Of a stretch of 64,000 nt of DNA, positions 35,450 to 43,777 are shown piece by piece. The stretch's first letter is position 1, and each line of letters starts with the position of its first letter. The notes under the pieces are model-generated. The model was not told the origin of the DNA, ran no database searches, and saw only the letters and a program-made list of their open reading frames with translations. The position numbers were made by a program, and so were the translations under genes. The stretch is from Niallia circulans (GTDB lineage: Bacteria > Bacillota > Bacilli > Bacillales > Cytobacillaceae), in assembly GCF_007273535.1 (NCBI RefSeq), contig NZ_RIBP01000004.1:2580001-2644000 (forward strand), given 5' to 3'.

Positions 35450-36135
35450 CTCGTTATATTCATCAATAATGGAATGAGAGAGCTACCCCAAATAACCGTA
35501 ATCCACGCAGCTAATATCATCGCAAGTGTTGAAAAGGTGGCTTCCTGTTCTCCAAATTCCATTGCTTTTGTTGTTCCGACTCCATGTGCACCCATGCCTA
35601 ATGCTAAGCCTCTGGCTATCGGTGATTTTAGAGACAAAAATTTAATCGCACATGGTCCAATAATTCCACCAATGATTCCTGTCAGAATAACAAATACTGT
35701 TGTTAATGGCGGCAGCCCGCCGATTTCCTGTGAAACTTCTATCGCAATTGGAGTCGTAATTGAACGAGGGAGGATACTTATCATAAAATCAGGTCTTAAA
35801 TGAATGAACATCGAAAAGAAATACGAAGAAACGATGGCAACAACCGTTCCAGTTGTGACGCTTATAAGCATGACACCGAAGTATTTCTTCAGCAAATGCT
35901 TATGCTTATAAATTGGCACAGCAAATGCTATTGTTGCAGGACCAAGCAAGTGAGTTAAAAATCGGGAAGCTTCCGTATAGTTTCCTGCAGGTATGTGCAG
36001 GCAGCTGATAACAAGTATCAACATTAATGGTGCCAGCAAGAGTGGGTGCAATAATGGATTTTTCCACTTATTATAGCCCCACTTTGTCAGCCTGTAAAAA
36101 AAATAAGTTAACGCTGTAAACAGTAAAATATTCAT
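35446..36135 (-). CDS. lrgB: LrgB/CidB family membrane protein
   Basis: 229 residues, about seven membrane helices. LrgB features: LLGPATIAFAVPIYKHKHLL (about residues 64-83), ILPRSITTPIAIEVSQEIGG (about 121-140), IIGPCAIKFL, ARGLALGMGAHGVGTTKAME. With the holin-like LrgA/CidA it forms a system linked to pyruvate uptake and controlled lysis. Start overlaps the lrgA stop by 4 nt, hence cotranslation. Confidence 0.93.
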   Translation of the reverse strand: MNILLFTALTYFFYRLTKWGYNKWKNPLLHPLLLAPLMLILVISCLHIPAGNYTEASRFLTHLLGPATIAFAVPIYKHKHLLKKYFGVMLISVTTGTVVAIVSSYFFSMFIHLRPDFMISILPRSITTPIAIEVSQEIGGLPPLTTVFVILTGIIGGIIGPCAIKFLSLKSPIARGLALGMGAHGVGTTKAMEFGEQEATFSTLAMILAAWITVIWGSSLIPLLMNITS

Positions 36136-36500
36136 TTATGAAAACTTCTCTTTCTATTATAAATTTTTTCTGCTGTAAAGCCTGTTGCACCCATGACTAT
36201 AAAGGTACTGACAGCAATGAGAAGTACTGTTTCGATCCCCTTCATGTTAAAAATCTCTTCATAATTAACGATTCCGACTGCAGAAGGAATAAAAAACAGC
36301 AGCAGCTCTGCTAACAGCCAGGCAGCTCCTTGCTCCACCCATTTTAATTTAATCCAGCCAAACTGCAATCCTATAAATAAAAAAATGAGACCAATCATGG
36401 ATGCCGGCAGTGGAACGGACACAACCATTTTTATTCCCATTCCTAGAAAAAGAAAAAGATGTATAAAGGCAATTTGCCCCATTATTATGAGTAGTTTCAA
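36132..36500 (-). CDS. lrgA: LrgA/CidA holin-like protein
   Basis: 122 residues from a TTG at 36500, chosen for AGGAAGGTGATT just upstream; the frame continues to 36632 without an RBS. Four hydrophobic helices with family motif VPLPASMIGLIFLF and LLAELLLFFIPSAVGIVNY. Holin-like partner of LrgB. The presumed regulator gene lies upstream on the same strand. Confidence 0.9.
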   Translation of the reverse strand: MKLLIIMGQIAFIHLFLFLGMGIKMVVSVPLPASMIGLIFLFIGLQFGWIKLKWVEQGAAWLLAELLLFFIPSAVGIVNYEEIFNMKGIETVLLIAVSTFIVMGATGFTAEKIYNRKRSFHK

Positions 36501-36662
36501 TCCAATCACCTTCCTAATGTCAATCAAAAGATTAACTATATGGATATAATACGATGATTGTCGGTATTCGTAAAATACATAATAATTATAATTAATATAA
36601 CTAAAAGTTATGATGAGTTCGTGAAATAACAAAAGGAGAGGAAGGGAGGGGAAGAAGGGCAG

Positions 36663-37538
36663 CTATTGCTGAAGAATAAAGTCTATAAACCTTCTTCCCG
36701 CGACAGAAAGATAGCGGTCTTTTTTTGTTATGACAGCTAATTGCCAGTTTGTTACTGGATTTAAATCCATAATTCGTACTTGATTATTCGTAGTTTTGCT
36801 ACATATGGATTCTGGGAGCATGGAGATTCCAAGGTTTGCTGCCACTATTTCAATCATAAAGTCCCATTGTGAGCTTTTAAAAATGATGTTTGGTTCAAAT
36901 CCTTCATTAATGAAGCCTCTTTTCATCATTTCATACAGAGCAAACTCTTCGCTATAAAAAATGAATTCCTCCTCTTTCAGCTCCTTCATATGGACTTGCT
37001 TTCTATCTGCAAGCTTATGCTGTTCATTAACAATTAGTTTGATTTCTTCACTTACAAGATGAAAAACATTAAAGGAAGATTCATCGGTTAGCGGCAATAC
37101 AGCAATACCAATTTCGAATTCACCTTCTTCCACACTCTTAACAACTTTTGCAGCTCCATATTCTTTTATATTGATGTGAATATTCGGATAAGCTTTATGA
37201 AATGCAGCAATTACTTTAGGAAAAAACAAACTGCCAATCATTGGTGGAATGCCGATTGTAATGTTGCCTCTTGCAAGATTAGTCATGTCATGGAGAGTAG
37301 TAGCCATCTCATCCATTTGCGCCATAATTTTTTGTGCATATTCGTACACAATCTGGCCAGCATCTGTTAGCTCATGCGTTTTATTGGAGCGATTAATGAG
37401 TATAATCCCAATCTCTTCTTCTAAACTTTTGATCCCCTTACTTAATGCAGGCTGTGAAATATGCAGTTTTTCTGATGCTCTTGTCATACTTTTTTGTTTA
37501 ACCACTTCAACAAAATACATTAGCTGCCTAATATCCAT
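36663..37538 (-). CDS. LysR-family regulator (CidR/YwbI-like)
   Basis: 291 residues. N-terminal winged HTH: MDIRQLMYFVEVVKQKSMTR, ASEKLHISQPALSKGIKSLE, then a periplasmic-binding-like effector domain (GNITIGIPPMIGSLFFP, ANLGISMLPESI). In B. subtilis YwbI (CidR) lies beside cidAB homologs ywbHG and responds to acetate/overflow metabolism. Here it is codirectional with lrgAB, 162 bp upstream, not divergent. Confidence 0.9.
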   Translation of the reverse strand: MDIRQLMYFVEVVKQKSMTRASEKLHISQPALSKGIKSLEEEIGIILINRSNKTHELTDAGQIVYEYAQKIMAQMDEMATTLHDMTNLARGNITIGIPPMIGSLFFPKVIAAFHKAYPNIHINIKEYGAAKVVKSVEEGEFEIGIAVLPLTDESSFNVFHLVSEEIKLIVNEQHKLADRKQVHMKELKEEEFIFYSEEFALYEMMKRGFINEGFEPNIIFKSSQWDFMIEIVAANLGISMLPESICSKTTNNQVRIMDLNPVTNWQLAVITKKDRYLSVAGRRFIDFILQQ

Positions 37539-37713
37539 GTTTCTCCTCTATTCTTCGCTTGATTAATGGTTATTATTGTACTCTACTAGGAGAAAAAGGA
37601 ACAGGTAAATATTATTATTTCAAAAAAAGATCGAACATTAAGGGATGAAGTGTTTATAATCAGCAACATGAGGGTAAAGACACGTTAGAATGAATGAAAA
37701 GGGTGTGGATGCT

Positions 37714-37863
37714 ATGAATACGCATGAGCTGAAAACGAAAAGAAAGCATTCTGACTGGAAAAATAATTTAATGGCGCAAAAGAAGTATGAAAAGTTAATT
37801 ACGAAGAAAACTACTGTGGAATTTATCGCAAATAATGTTAATCGCAATAAGGAACAGCATTAA
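37714..37863 (+). CDS. Small basic protein, 49 residues
   Basis: ATG after AAAGGGTG encodes MNTHELKTKRKHSDWKNNLM and ends with NVNRNKEQH. Strongly basic, predicted helical, no membrane segment. An in-frame ATG at 37690 lacks an RBS. Not recognised. Followed by a hairpin shared with the convergent gene. Confidence 0.5.
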   Translation: MNTHELKTKRKHSDWKNNLMAQKKYEKLITKKTTVEFIANNVNRNKEQH

Positions 37864-37886
37864 GCTCTTATATTTTATATAAATCT

Positions 37887-37920
37887 CAGGCTGTTTAGGC
37901 ACAGCACGCTAAGCAGCCTG
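37887..37920. terminator. Hairpin between convergent genes
   Basis: CAGGCTGTTTAG / CTAAGCAGCCTG; no T-run on either side, so termination strength is uncertain. Confidence 0.55.
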
Positions 37921-37943
37921 AATATAGTATCTAAAGTGAGCGC

Positions 37944-38270
37944 TTATTTCAGCGCGGAAGGTTCCATTATATAATCTTCAAAAACTTTTTCTATGATTGC
38001 ATTTTCTTCTAAATAATTTGGGCTTTCAAAATGTTTGATTCGCACAATATAAACAGATTTAACAAACATATGAAGTGCTTCATCCTCGGTTAAAGCATCA
38101 ATCTTCTCGATTAATACTTGGTCGGATATATAGTTGACAATTCGACTCAGAAATTCTTTTGGATAATCCTTTGGCAGTTTTCCGGTTTCTTCTGTAAAGA
38201 TACCCCCTTGACCTTCAATTTCGACATGACGTATAACCTCTGATAATTCTTTAATACTGAATATATCCAC
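37944..38270 (-). CDS. Hypothetical cytoplasmic protein
   Basis: 108 residues, RBS AAAGAGGTG. Mostly helical, acidic, no cysteines, signal or membrane segment (SIKELSEVIRHVEIEG, YPKEFLSRIVNYISDQ, LTEDEALHMFVKSVYIVRI). Family not recognised. Single gene on this strand. Confidence 0.7.
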   Translation of the reverse strand: MDIFSIKELSEVIRHVEIEGQGGIFTEETGKLPKDYPKEFLSRIVNYISDQVLIEKIDALTEDEALHMFVKSVYIVRIKHFESPNYLEENAIIEKVFEDYIMEPSALK

Positions 38271-38499
38271 TGATTCAACACCTCTTTCCTCTAGTATTAT
38301 AACAGGGGTTTAAATGCTAGTAAATTAGTGTTTTTTCACATGTTTATTATGTGTACAGCTGCTTGGTCTGAAATGTTGTTATATAAAAGAAAATCGCGTG
38401 GTTTTTTTAGGGATTTCAAAAAAAACAGAATGTAAGTCCCATATTGGGAACAATAATGGTAAAATACTCATGGAAGACTATTTATAAAGGGAGTACAGT

Positions 38500-39030
38500 A
38501 TGGCAAACGAACAAAATAAAGATTTAAATATTATGTATAATATGGTTAAGGATTTTCATCAGGCATTTGGCCACCAAGTAGGCGAAAGTCCTAAGCCGAT
38601 TGCGGACAAAACTGCCGTTAACAGAGCTGTTTGGACAGGAGAAGAGCTTGTGGAATTCCTTTACGCTACTGCAGCAGGTGAGGAAGAGAAATTCCAAGAA
38701 TTATTCCAGCAATTCCTTAAAGGACTTCATAAAGCAGCAGATAAAATCATGACAGAGAAAAAACCTGTTGATGATGTGCTTGTGGCACAAATGGATGCTT
38801 TGACAGATGTTGAATATTTCAACCAAGGCAGCTTTGTTATTGCCGGAGTTGAACCGTTTAATTTATTCAATATTGTTCAAGAAGCAAATATGGGCAAGCT
38901 GTTTGAAGATGGTAAACCGAGATTCAGGGAAGAAGATGGAAAAATCATCAAGCCGCCAAATTGGGAAAAGGATTTTGCTCCTGAAGGACGTTTAAAAGAA
39001 GAAATTGACAAGCAAAAGCACAAAGGATAA
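38500..39030 (+). CDS. All-alpha NTP pyrophosphohydrolase-type protein (PRA-PH fold)
   Basis: 176 residues, RBS AAAGGGAG. Helical MazG/PRA-PH-like layout: MVKDFHQAFGH (residues 14-24), an acidic WTGEELVEFLYA helix (about 45-56) and DALTDVEYFNQGSF (about 98-111), in which E-E-x-x-E and D-x-x-x-D place the Mg-binding acids. Members hydrolyse NTPs or phosphoribosyl-ATP; some are named HAD/Cof-like in databases by error. The C-terminal PRFREEDGKIIKPPNW segment is typical. Substrate unknown, probably a house-cleaning enzyme. Confidence 0.75.
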   Translation: MANEQNKDLNIMYNMVKDFHQAFGHQVGESPKPIADKTAVNRAVWTGEELVEFLYATAAGEEEKFQELFQQFLKGLHKAADKIMTEKKPVDDVLVAQMDALTDVEYFNQGSFVIAGVEPFNLFNIVQEANMGKLFEDGKPRFREEDGKIIKPPNWEKDFAPEGRLKEEIDKQKHKG

Positions 39031-39043
39031 TGAGCTAACTACA

Positions 39044-39092
39044 TATAGAGCTAGGAGAGTATCTTTAAAAGGATTCCTCCTGGCTCTTTTGC
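39044..39092 (+). terminator. Terminator after PRA-PH-type gene
   Basis: AGAGCTAGGAG / CTCCTGGCTCT (imperfect), long loop, TTTTG. Confidence 0.65.
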
Positions 39093-39172
39093 TTGTTCAA
39101 ATACTTTTTCATATACAAAGGTATGAAACATCATATAAGAAGTATGCAGCTAAAAATTAAGAAGCAAATGAA

Positions 39173-39256
39173 ATGACACGTTGTCATGTTTTTATGTTGA
39201 CATATGACACAGTGTCACATATAATAAAATTTGTTATCACATATGACACAGTGTCA
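39173..39256 (+). promoter_or_regulatory. TetR promoter with three palindromic operators
   Basis: Promoter TTGACA (39197-39202), 17-bp spacer, TATAAT (39220-39225). Palindromes: ATGACA-CGT-TGTCAT (39173-39187), upstream; TGACAC-A-GTGTCA (39205-39217), exactly inside the spacer; and an identical TGACAC-A-GTGTCA (39244-39256) downstream. This predicts autorepression by the encoded TetR protein. Confidence 0.85.
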
Positions 39257-39279
39257 CATGAAGAGAGTAGGGTTATGTT

Positions 39280-39900
39280 ATGCCAAAACAAACTTTTTTT
39301 CATTTAGCTCAAGATAAGCAGGATACACTAATACTAGCTGCTAAAGAGGAGTTTTCAAGAGTGCCGCTTCATGAAGCTTCCATTGCAAATATCATTAAAA
39401 GCGCAGGTATTCCAAGAGGTAGTTTTTATCAATATTTTGATGATAAAGAGGATTTGTATTTCTATTTATTGAGTGAAACCTCTAAGAAAAATACCGAAAA
39501 ATTTCTATTAATATTACAGGAAAATAATGGTGACTTGTTTAAAACGTTTATTGAGTCCTTTAGATTTATGGTAAGCAGTCATAAAGACAAAGACCAAGCT
39601 AACTTTTTTAAAAATGCTTTCTTGAATATGAATTATAAATTGGAAAATACTTTAGCCAATAATGTATATGAAGAAAAGCAAAAAAGTCATTTTGAAAACA
39701 TCTCTAAATCGATTGATAAAAGCATGCTGAATATAGAAGATGAAAGTGAATTACATCACATGGTAAGGGTAATGACAGCTGTTACCTTTCATAATTTAGT
39801 GCAAATGTTTGTGAAGGATCTTACCGCTAAAGAAGCAGAAAACAGCTATCTGATGCAAATGAAACTGCTAAAAAGAGGTTTTTGTAAGACAGAGGATTAA
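39280..39900 (+). CDS. TetR/AcrR-family repressor of the adjacent efflux pump
   Basis: 206 residues. N-terminal HTH with unusual preface MPKQTFFHLAQDKQDTLILA, helix 2-3 SIANIIKSAGIPRGSFYQYF (about residues 34-53) and DDKEDLYFYLL. The ligand domain is Lys/Asn-rich and not conserved. Three palindromes precede the gene. It is followed 82 bp later by a DHA2 drug transporter on the same strand, the usual repressor-pump pair (compare lmrA-lmrB). RBS is weak. Confidence 0.93.
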   Translation: MPKQTFFHLAQDKQDTLILAAKEEFSRVPLHEASIANIIKSAGIPRGSFYQYFDDKEDLYFYLLSETSKKNTEKFLLILQENNGDLFKTFIESFRFMVSSHKDKDQANFFKNAFLNMNYKLENTLANNVYEEKQKSHFENISKSIDKSMLNIEDESELHHMVRVMTAVTFHNLVQMFVKDLTAKEAENSYLMQMKLLKRGFCKTED

Positions 39901-39982
39901 GATAAACAATCATAAAGTAACTGGGTCTTAAGCAAACTAAAGGTAAATAACATGAGGATTTAACAGTGAGGAGATAAAATAG

Positions 39983-41494
39983 ATGGATTCAAGTTTACAA
40001 CAAAAAAAACCCCCATATTTGATGATTGCCATACTTTTTGTGGGAGCCTTCGTTTCATTTTTGAATAACTCCCTTTTAAACGTTGCGCTGCCATCCATTA
40101 TGGTGGATTTAAAAATAGCAGATTATTCAACGGTACAGTGGTTATCAACAGGCTATATGCTTGTTAGTGGTATATTAATTCCTGCTTCGGCATTTCTTTT
40201 GACCCGCTTTTCAAACAGAAGCCTATTTATTACATCAATGGCTATCTTTACAGCAGGTACGGCGTTGGCAGCATTCGCGCCTAACTTCGGCACATTGCTT
40301 GCTGGACGTATGATTCAAGCTGCAGGATCTTCTGTAATGGGTCCTTTGCTTATGAATATTATGTTAATCAGTTTCTCCCGTGAAAAACGTGGGGCTGCAA
40401 TGGGGATATTCGGATTAGTTATGATTACTGCTCCAGCAATCGGTCCAACATTATCCGGTTATATCGTAGAGTATTACGATTGGAGACTTCTTTTTGAAAT
40501 GATTCTTCCACTAGCTGTTATTAGCTTACTGCTTGCGGTATGGAAGCTTAAGAACGTTATGAATCAAAATAAAAATGCAACACTTGATTATATTTCTATT
40601 GTGTTATCAACGATTGGATTTGGCGGATTGCTGTATGGCTTTAGTTCCGCAAGCTCTGATGGCTGGACAGATCCAATTGTGCTAACAACATTAATTGCCG
40701 GGGCACTAGCTTTAGCTGCATTCATCATCCGTCAATTAAAAATGGAAGAGCCGCTACTTGACTTGCGTGTATATAAATATCCGATGTTTGCGCTTGGCTC
40801 AGTCATTGCTATAGTTAATGCTGTTGCCATGTTCTCAGGGATGATATTAACACCAGCCTACGTGCAGAACGTAAGGGGGATTTCACCGCTTGATTCAGGG
40901 TTAATGATGCTTCCAGGGGCGATTATTATGGGAATAATGTCTCCAATCACAGGAAGACTGTTTGATAAGTTTGGACCTCGTGTTCTTGCTGTCATCGGCC
41001 TTGCTATCACAGGATTATCCACATATATGCTGGCACATGTGCAGCTTGATTCAACACATACGTATATCATACTTGTGTATACACTTCGTATGTTCGGTAT
41101 GTCGATGGTTATGATGCCAATTATGACAAATGGTTTAAATCAGCTTCCTACACGCTTGAATCCACATGGAACGGCTGTTAATAATACAGCACAGCAGGTA
41201 TCAGGTTCCATCGGGACAGCAATATTAGTTACAATCATGAATACCGTAACAAAAACGAACGCAGAAAGCATGATGGCAGGTGTTGACCCTGCAACAATCA
41301 CACAATCCTCTGCAGCGTTGATTACACAAAAAGCTTTGTTAGAAGGTATTCAATATTCCTTCTACGTAACACTTGCAATCAATATTATCGCATTGATTCT
41401 TGCCTTCTTTGTTAAACGTGCAGATACAAGCGAAAGTGCAGTGAAGGAGCTTGAAAAACAAGGTAATGCAACAACAAAGCCTGCAACTAATTAA
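39983..41494 (+). CDS. DHA2-family (EmrB/QacA) multidrug efflux transporter
   Basis: 503 residues, 14 membrane helices, RBS GTGAGGAG. Family motif A region TRFSNRSLFITSM, LLAGRMIQAAGSSVMGPL (about 105-122) and motif C MITAPAIGPTLSGYI (about 148-162), motif D near the N-terminus (SFLNNSLLNVALPSI). Proton antiporter at the membrane; substrate specificity cannot be read. Probably cotranscribed with and repressed by the upstream TetR protein. Confidence 0.95.
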   Translation: MDSSLQQKKPPYLMIAILFVGAFVSFLNNSLLNVALPSIMVDLKIADYSTVQWLSTGYMLVSGILIPASAFLLTRFSNRSLFITSMAIFTAGTALAAFAPNFGTLLAGRMIQAAGSSVMGPLLMNIMLISFSREKRGAAMGIFGLVMITAPAIGPTLSGYIVEYYDWRLLFEMILPLAVISLLLAVWKLKNVMNQNKNATLDYISIVLSTIGFGGLLYGFSSASSDGWTDPIVLTTLIAGALALAAFIIRQLKMEEPLLDLRVYKYPMFALGSVIAIVNAVAMFSGMILTPAYVQNVRGISPLDSGLMMLPGAIIMGIMSPITGRLFDKFGPRVLAVIGLAITGLSTYMLAHVQLDSTHTYIILVYTLRMFGMSMVMMPIMTNGLNQLPTRLNPHGTAVNNTAQQVSGSIGTAILVTIMNTVTKTNAESMMAGVDPATITQSSAALITQKALLEGIQYSFYVTLAINIIALILAFFVKRADTSESAVKELEKQGNATTKPATN

Positions 41495-41496
41495 AG

Positions 41497-41538
41497 AAAA
41501 GAAATAAACCAGGCAAATGCCTGGTTTATTTCTTTTTA
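41497..41538. terminator. Strong terminator, bidirectional
   Basis: 18-bp perfect stem; core AATAAACCAGGC / GCCTGGTTTATT, with AAAGA/TCTTT ends. Confidence 0.88.
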
Positions 41539-41572
41539 TAGGTCATAAAAAAATACTGAAAAGTATAAGACA

Positions 41573-41860
41573 TTAATGCTCATTCAAATGTTTTGGATAG
41601 TTTCCAACAAGATAAATCGCACTGATAATTCGTTTGTTTATCCATTTGCGGTTTTCGTCTGTATTCAATTGCTCAAAAACATGTTCTCTGCCTTTATCTG
41701 TAGTAACATAATGGTGTGGCAGATTATTTAGGCTGTATGCAATTATATCCATTTTACATTTTTCACATTTACAAAAAAGCTGGAAATCGGGACTGAGCAA
41801 TAAATAGGTTACGAGAGACTCGACGATTTCTTCCATGACATTTAAGTATTTTCTATCCAT
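41573..41860 (-). CDS. comFB: ComFB-family protein
   Basis: 95 residues. Short ComFB fold: N-terminal NVMEEIVESLVTYLLL helix, Cys cluster FCKCEKCKMDIIAYSLNNLP (residues 29-48) and HHYVTTDKGREHVFEQL. B. subtilis ComFB is encoded in the comF operon, though here it stands alone. ComFB proteins were recently described as receptors of cyclic dinucleotides (c-di-AMP or c-di-GMP). Fits with two other c-di-nucleotide proteins in this window. Confidence 0.88.
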   Translation of the reverse strand: MDRKYLNVMEEIVESLVTYLLLSPDFQLFCKCEKCKMDIIAYSLNNLPHHYVTTDKGREHVFEQLNTDENRKWINKRIISAIYLVGNYPKHLNEH

Positions 41861-41993
41861 AGCTATTCCCCCACATATTGCACTATATTATTTATATCGG
41901 CAAATTCCGGGATTTTTTCACTCAGTTCTAAACATTTGTTTATCGAATCAAGAAAATTATTTTTATTATTTATTCAGCGAAGGAGAAGCTATT

Positions 41994-42650
41994 TTGATTA
42001 ACCAGGTGAATGTATTTTTACAAAGCCATTTTAAGGATTTAGTATTAGAGCCACCGTTATTTTACAGCTGGAATTATGGATTAAGATTTGAAATCGCAGA
42101 TCCAATTAAATGGAATGAAAAGGGTGGCATGAACCAAGCTTATGAACGTTCCACCACATTATTCAATGAGGTGTTTGCAAAAGAGGATAACATTATTTTT
42201 GTGACAGATGTCCATACTTTCAAAAGCAACAAGTATCTGCAGAAGCGTCCGCTGAATGTATATTCTAAATTCATAAAAAGTAAACAAAAATTATATCAAT
42301 TATCGCACCAAACACTCCCTGAATTGGAGGAGGAAGAGGGAGTTACCCATCGGTTTAGTCTTATTTGTAAGAAGGCCGAAATTAGATACGCTTCCTTGCT
42401 TAAAGCAATATGCCATGAAGATATGGGTGATTCGCAAACTATTCTAAGAGGGGATAGGCGGATAGGCTATAACATTTACTTGATAAATCACACGAAGCAG
42501 ATGATTTATCATCTATATGATGATCGTGGCTGTGATATTATTGCGGCAAGTAAACAAAACCTGCATGCTATTTATAGGAATTATAATCATTGGTTATTGG
42601 ATTATGATCGAGAAAAAATGGCTTCCTTGTTTTCACCAAGCAACAAGTAA
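41994..42650 (+). CDS. DUF3885 domain protein
   Basis: 218 residues from a TTG 8 nt after AAGGAG; the longer frame from 41835 is not supported by an RBS. DUF3885 pattern: FYSWNYGLRFEIADPIKW (about residues 22-39), QAYERSTTLFNEVFA (about 46-60), IIFVTDVHTFKS, then a C-terminal half with YNIYLINHTKQMIYHLYDDR and YNHWLLDYDRE. Function unknown; the C-terminal part is the conserved domain in immunity-protein-like and stand-alone members. Divergent from comFB. Confidence 0.85.
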   Translation: MINQVNVFLQSHFKDLVLEPPLFYSWNYGLRFEIADPIKWNEKGGMNQAYERSTTLFNEVFAKEDNIIFVTDVHTFKSNKYLQKRPLNVYSKFIKSKQKLYQLSHQTLPELEEEEGVTHRFSLICKKAEIRYASLLKAICHEDMGDSQTILRGDRRIGYNIYLINHTKQMIYHLYDDRGCDIIAASKQNLHAIYRNYNHWLLDYDREKMASLFSPSNK

Positions 42651-42797
42651 AGACAAGTTAAAAAAATGTAAGATGACAAAAATAGCGTGAGCAGTTTGCA
42701 CATTTTTATTTTTCCTCCACAATTAGGCAAATCACCTAGACAAAATCAGGGCTGGGTGAATATCGTATTAAGGATTACAGGAGGAGGTTATATAGAG

Positions 42798-43058
42798 ATG
42801 AATGAGATAGCTGCAAATTATCCAATTAACAGTGCTGATTTAAGAAGACCATTTGGAAGGCCATTTGGCGGCCATTTTGGCTATGGTAGAAGACCGTGGG
42901 GTTACCGTCCGTACGGATTTGGAGTTCCTTTCGCTGCGGGACTTCTCGGAGGTCTTGCTGCAGGATCACTTATCGGAGGGCCATATTACGGAGGATACGC
43001 ATACGGAGGATATCCATACCCATATCCGTACCCATCCTACCCTTACTATCCTTATTAA
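42798..43058 (+). CDS. Gly/Tyr/Pro-rich small protein
   Basis: 86 residues from MNEIAANYPINSADLRRPFG; GGAGGAGG lies upstream. Low-complexity: Arg/Gly-rich N-terminus, a small hydrophobic Ala/Gly segment (FAAGLLGGLAAGSLIGG, about residues 45-61) and a repeated YPYPYPYPSYPYYPY tail. Similar small proteins occur in spore coats or surfaces of Bacillus; I cannot assign it further. Confidence 0.75.
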   Translation: MNEIAANYPINSADLRRPFGRPFGGHFGYGRRPWGYRPYGFGVPFAAGLLGGLAAGSLIGGPYYGGYAYGGYPYPYPYPSYPYYPY

Positions 43059-43063
43059 TATAT

Positions 43064-43097
43064 AAGATGCCCATCCAATTGGATGGGCATCTTTCTT
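43064..43097 (+). terminator. Terminator between convergent genes
   Basis: 15-bp palindrome AAGATGCCCATCCAA / TTGGATGGGCATCTT then TTC-TTTT. Confidence 0.9.
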
Positions 43098-43100
43098 TTG

Positions 43101-43604
43101 TTAGCGTGAATTAGGGAAAATTCTTCTAACAGTTTCGACAAATTCGTCGTATAATCCGCTGATTGGTTTTCCATCTTCGATGTCATTAGCATAATTTGTG
43201 AATCGATCAAAAAAATCAGGATTAGAGGATACATACACGTTATCAATGTCCTTATCTGTATCTTTGACACGATCGGCAATTTTATCCTCTAGCTTATTTG
43301 TTACACCGTCTTCTTGATTGCCTTCAAGCTGGACAGCAACAAAAGCATTTTCGTCTGTTTTCATCACAACAGCACGCTTAACTTCTTTCATATCCTTTAC
43401 TTTTTCCGCTGCTTTGTCTGCGACATCTAGGTTGGCTTTTTTGCGTTCATCTGTTTTATAGCCAACACTGTTATCAGTTAAATTGTTTGCAGTATTATTT
43501 TTATCATCATTCATGGCTGTGTTATTATTATCGTCATCATTGCCACAGCCTGTAATGATTGTCATTAAGGCAGCAACTGCAAGCATATGCTTCATTTTTT
43601 TCAT
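43101..43604 (-). CDS. YhcN/YlaJ sporulation lipoprotein
   Basis: 167 residues, RBS CAAGGAGGC. Signal peptide with lipobox ITGC (Cys20), an Asn/Asp-rich linker, and the YhcN/YlaJ domain (ADKAAEKVKDMKEVKRAVVM, AFVAVQLEGN, ADRVKDTDKDIDNVYVSSNP, split; about residues 62-140). Such lipoproteins sit in the spore inner membrane and aid germination or spore stability. A CATATTA resembling a sigma-G -10 (43652-43658, reverse strand) is upstream, with no good -35. Confidence 0.92.
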   Translation of the reverse strand: MKKMKHMLAVAALMTIITGCGNDDDNNNTAMNDDKNNTANNLTDNSVGYKTDERKKANLDVADKAAEKVKDMKEVKRAVVMKTDENAFVAVQLEGNQEDGVTNKLEDKIADRVKDTDKDIDNVYVSSNPDFFDRFTNYANDIEDGKPISGLYDEFVETVRRIFPNSR

Positions 43605-43777
43605 CGTGATTTGCCTCCTTGTATATGGTTCAAATTAAGTTTTCCCGAGAACTTAATTTAATATGTACAAGGTATCACCATAAAGGTAAAAAGCTATTAT
43701 AACCGCATCCTAATAGTTCCTAAAGTCTTAAGCATTTCCTTTTGTGTCTTTAGCCTGATTGGAAGGCAAAGGCCGTT

